Assembly: GCA_963662575.1 (NCBI GenBank)
Contig: OY759723.1
Coordinates: 620,001 to 684,000 of the forward strand
Length of the DNA stretch: 64,000 bases
Direction: 5' to 3'
From: Bin5 sp963662575
Lineage (GTDB): Bacteria; Chloroflexota; Anaerolineae; Caldilineales; Caldilineaceae
In this document: piece after piece, positions 62,272 to 64,000 of the stretch
Layout: every line of letters starts with the position of its first letter
Numbering within the stretch: position 1 is the stretch's first letter
Program-made: the position numbers and the translations under genes
Notes under the pieces: generated by a model
Databases searched by the model: none
The model's input: the letters and a program-made list of their open reading frames with translations, nothing else
What the model was told of the DNA's origin: nothing

Positions 62272-63678
62272 TTAGGCGAACTGGTATTCGCGGGAGGCGA
62301 CGATTAGTTGGAGCATCAGGACGATGCGGTCGGTGTATTCGTCGGTCTGGCCGTTGGCGCTGCCGTTGGAGGGGAAGACGAGGTCGCCGCCGCTTTGGGC
62401 GAAGCCAATCAGGTCGGCGCGGGTCTTTTCCTCGAGGGTCAGGGGGCCGACGAGGTCGAGACAGGTGTCGACGAACTGCTCGGGGGTGAGGCTGTCGCCG
62501 GCGGCGCGCAGCCGTTTGATGACCGCCTGGATGCCCGGTTTGCTGGCGTCGCCCACTTCGTCGACGGCGAAGTTGATGCGTTCGGTGAGCATGCCGCCGT
62601 CGATCCACTCCTGGCCGGTGTGCCAGCCCTCCACGGTGGGCGGGTTGAAGAGCTCCTGGCCCATGACTTTGGCGGCGCGGTGGAAGCGCAGCATGCCGGG
62701 CGCGGGCTTGCGATTGGTGCCGACCAACTTGAGAACGCCGGTGATCAGCTCGGTGGGGCTTTTCACTTTCTTGAAGCGGGCCGCTTTGAAGAAGTCGCTC
62801 TTGAAGAGCGTGCGCAGGACGTGGCGCAAGTCCCCTTTCGACTCCATGAAGGCGTCGGAGAGGGTGTCGATGGCGTCCGGGTCCTGGGGCGGCGTCACAT
62901 TCCAGGACGGGACCTGCGGCTCATCGGCGACGAAGAAGTTGTAGAGATGGCGGGAGATGAAACGGGCCGTGGCCGGCTGTTCGACGATGATATCGATGAT
63001 GTCGTCGCCGTTGAAGTTGCCGGTGTGGCCGAGGAAGGTCTTCTCGGAGTAGTCGTGGTCCTCCTCACGGAAGAGGAATTCAGGAGAGTAGTAGCCGTGG
63101 GGGTAGAGGGGGACCGGCTGCGCGAAGGTCCAGCCGGTGAAGGCGAGGGCGCAGTTCTTGATGTCGTCCTCGGTGTAGTTGCCGACGCCCATCGAGAAGA
63201 GCTCCAGCAGCTCACGGCCATAGTTCTCGTTGGGTTCGCCCTTGATGTTCTCGCTGTTGTCGAGCCAGTTGATCATGGCCGGGTTCATGGAGACTTCGAG
63301 CAGGATCTCGCGTATGTTGCTCATGCCGATACGGCGGAAGAGATCGATCTGGTCGCTCATGGCGAGGGCGTGCTCGACCTTGGCGAAGCCGGTGGCGAAA
63401 ACGTGATGCCAGAAGAGAGCCATCTTCTCTTCCAGCTGGCGCGGGTTGTTGAGCATGCGGTAGATCCAGGTGCCGGAGAGGATATTCGGCATAAACTCAC
63501 CGCCGAAGTAGCGCTTCACAATATCCTCGTCGATCGGCGGGCAGCGCTCAATGTCCACCAGGTCTTCGACGACTTCGTCGTACCCCTTTACGACAAGGGC
63601 CTCGAGCTCTTCACGGCTGGCGCCGAACCCCGCCCGGCGCAGCAAATGAGCCATCAGGCCCAGATCCTCATCCGCCAT
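62272..63678 (-). CDS. DUF1800 domain protein
   Basis: 468 aa with the complete DUF1800 signature: LGLMAHLLRRAGFGAS at the start, LEEKMALFWHHVFATG, NENYGRELLELFSMGVGNYTEDDI and the following ALAFTGWTF, and later FISRHLYNFFVADEP. A strong TAGGAGG ribosome site precedes the ATG. The family is found widely in Planctomycetes, Chloroflexota and Verrucomicrobia, usually paired with a DUF1501 gene; no such partner is here. Function unknown. Confidence 0.9.
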   Translation of the reverse strand: MADEDLGLMAHLLRRAGFGASREELEALVVKGYDEVVEDLVDIERCPPIDEDIVKRYFGGEFMPNILSGTWIYRMLNNPRQLEEKMALFWHHVFATGFAKVEHALAMSDQIDLFRRIGMSNIREILLEVSMNPAMINWLDNSENIKGEPNENYGRELLELFSMGVGNYTEDDIKNCALAFTGWTFAQPVPLYPHGYYSPEFLFREEDHDYSEKTFLGHTGNFNGDDIIDIIVEQPATARFISRHLYNFFVADEPQVPSWNVTPPQDPDAIDTLSDAFMESKGDLRHVLRTLFKSDFFKAARFKKVKSPTELITGVLKLVGTNRKPAPGMLRFHRAAKVMGQELFNPPTVEGWHTGQEWIDGGMLTERINFAVDEVGDASKPGIQAVIKRLRAAGDSLTPEQFVDTCLDLVGPLTLEEKTRADLIGFAQSGGDLVFPSNGSANGQTDEYTDRIVLMLQLIVASREYQFA

Positions 63679-63804
63679 TTTTACCTCCTAACTGCAGTGG
63701 TCGGTGGTCAGTGGTCGGAGGGGGAGCAGGTTGACTGGCCTTGTTGCGGGCGCGGTTGATCTGTGCGGCCGCGAATTGACTTTGGCTGCGAGACTCGCAG
63801 GGCA

Positions 63805-64000
63805 CTAAATGTTCAGTGCAGGCGCGCGACGGGGCGGCGCGAACTGTAGCTCGTTGAGCTCCACGAACTGCTTCTGGTAGACCTGGACGCGGTAGGAGCC
63901 GGTGTCGGGCACGTACATGAGGCCGTCTTCGCTGACGACGACGGACTGGGGCCAGCGCAGGAGCTTCTGGACTTCGAGCTTGGCCATGTCGCGCAGGCGG
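63805..64000 (-). CDS. NHL-repeat protein, C-terminal end (partial)
   Basis: The reading frame enters from the right edge; the visible about 65 residues contain one beta-propeller strand set, WPQSVVVSEDGLMYVPDTGSYRVQVYQK, characteristic of NHL repeats (D-G-x-x-Y-V-x-D-T-x-x-x-R-V). It ends about 126 bp before the DUF1800 start, same strand, with a heptamer-repeat stretch between. The rest lies outside the window. Confidence 0.75.
   Translation of the reverse strand, partial: RLRDMAKLEVQKLLRWPQSVVVSEDGLMYVPDTGSYRVQVYQKQFVELNELQFAPPRRAPALNI

Noticed and set aside
62308..63759. 483-residue open frame on the plus strand
   Set aside because: Antisense to the DUF1800 gene, Gly/Val/Glu-rich, with no ribosome site; the minus-strand frame has clear family motifs.

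Overview
The window looks like a chromosomal piece of a heterotrophic bacterium, most likely a Chloroflexota of the Caldilineaceae type. This is inferred from content: several complete carbohydrate/oligopeptide-class ABC importers with Tat- or Sec-exported lipoprotein binding proteins, phytanoyl-CoA dioxygenase-family enzymes, a GH172 (DUF2961) protein, a DUF1800 protein, and GC-rich intergenic repeats. There is no rRNA or ribosomal-protein marker, so the placement is tentative. No tRNA, rRNA or CRISPR array was seen.

Layout. 0-3 kb: end of an ABC importer operon (binding protein, permease) on the minus strand, then an ISAs1-type transposase remnant and a repeat-bearing gap. 4-16 kb: a defence island. 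It holds a Cap4-like nuclease/STAND NTPase, a DUF262-DUF1524 GmrSD-type enzyme, a phospholipase-D-like/P-loop NTPase fusion, and a plus-strand trio made of a phosphorothioate-DNA-type HNH endonuclease, a DUF3883 protein and a CoiA-like nuclease. 16-24 kb: a CUT1/Lpl-type sugar importer with two near-duplicate binding proteins, each with its own promoter, plus two permeases and a divergent GroEL-like chaperonin. 24-36 kb (minus strand): an Opp/Dpp-class importer with binding protein, two permeases and two ATPases, followed by a glycosidase-like TIM-barrel protein and an unknown protein, and preceded by a PhyH oxygenase and a GH172 protein. 36-40 kb: small membrane and lipoprotein genes, HicAB, and a membrane-protein family with one copy broken by a 459-bp IS66-like non-autonomous element. 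40-46 kb: a nitrate-assimilation operon (nirA, a nitrate transporter, a molybdopterin nitrate reductase). 47.6-55.6 kb: a second, AT-richer accessory block with a roughly 2000-residue HNH-TPR-PIN-like protein, the wreck of a second phosphorothioate-type HNH endonuclease, and an unrecognised gene pair. 55.7-60 kb: another PhyH gene, a proline/threonine-rich surface protein, decayed copies of both, and a tandem repeat array. 60-64 kb: a thiamine-diphosphate enzyme, a DUF1800 protein and the end of an NHL-repeat protein.

How it fits together. The metabolic parts describe an organism that imports and trims sugars or glyco-conjugates and assimilates nitrate. The accessory parts are nuclease- and NTPase-rich and consistent with defence against phage and plasmids. 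Two recurring non-coding themes stand out. One is stable, sometimes covarying, hairpins directly after the binding-protein genes. The other is a family of GC-rich repeat hairpins whose stems change in compensated fashion between copies. The strongest candidates for undescribed biology are the giant HNH-TPR-PIN protein with its neighbours, the PLD-NTPase fusion, and the HNH/DUF3883/CoiA-like trio.
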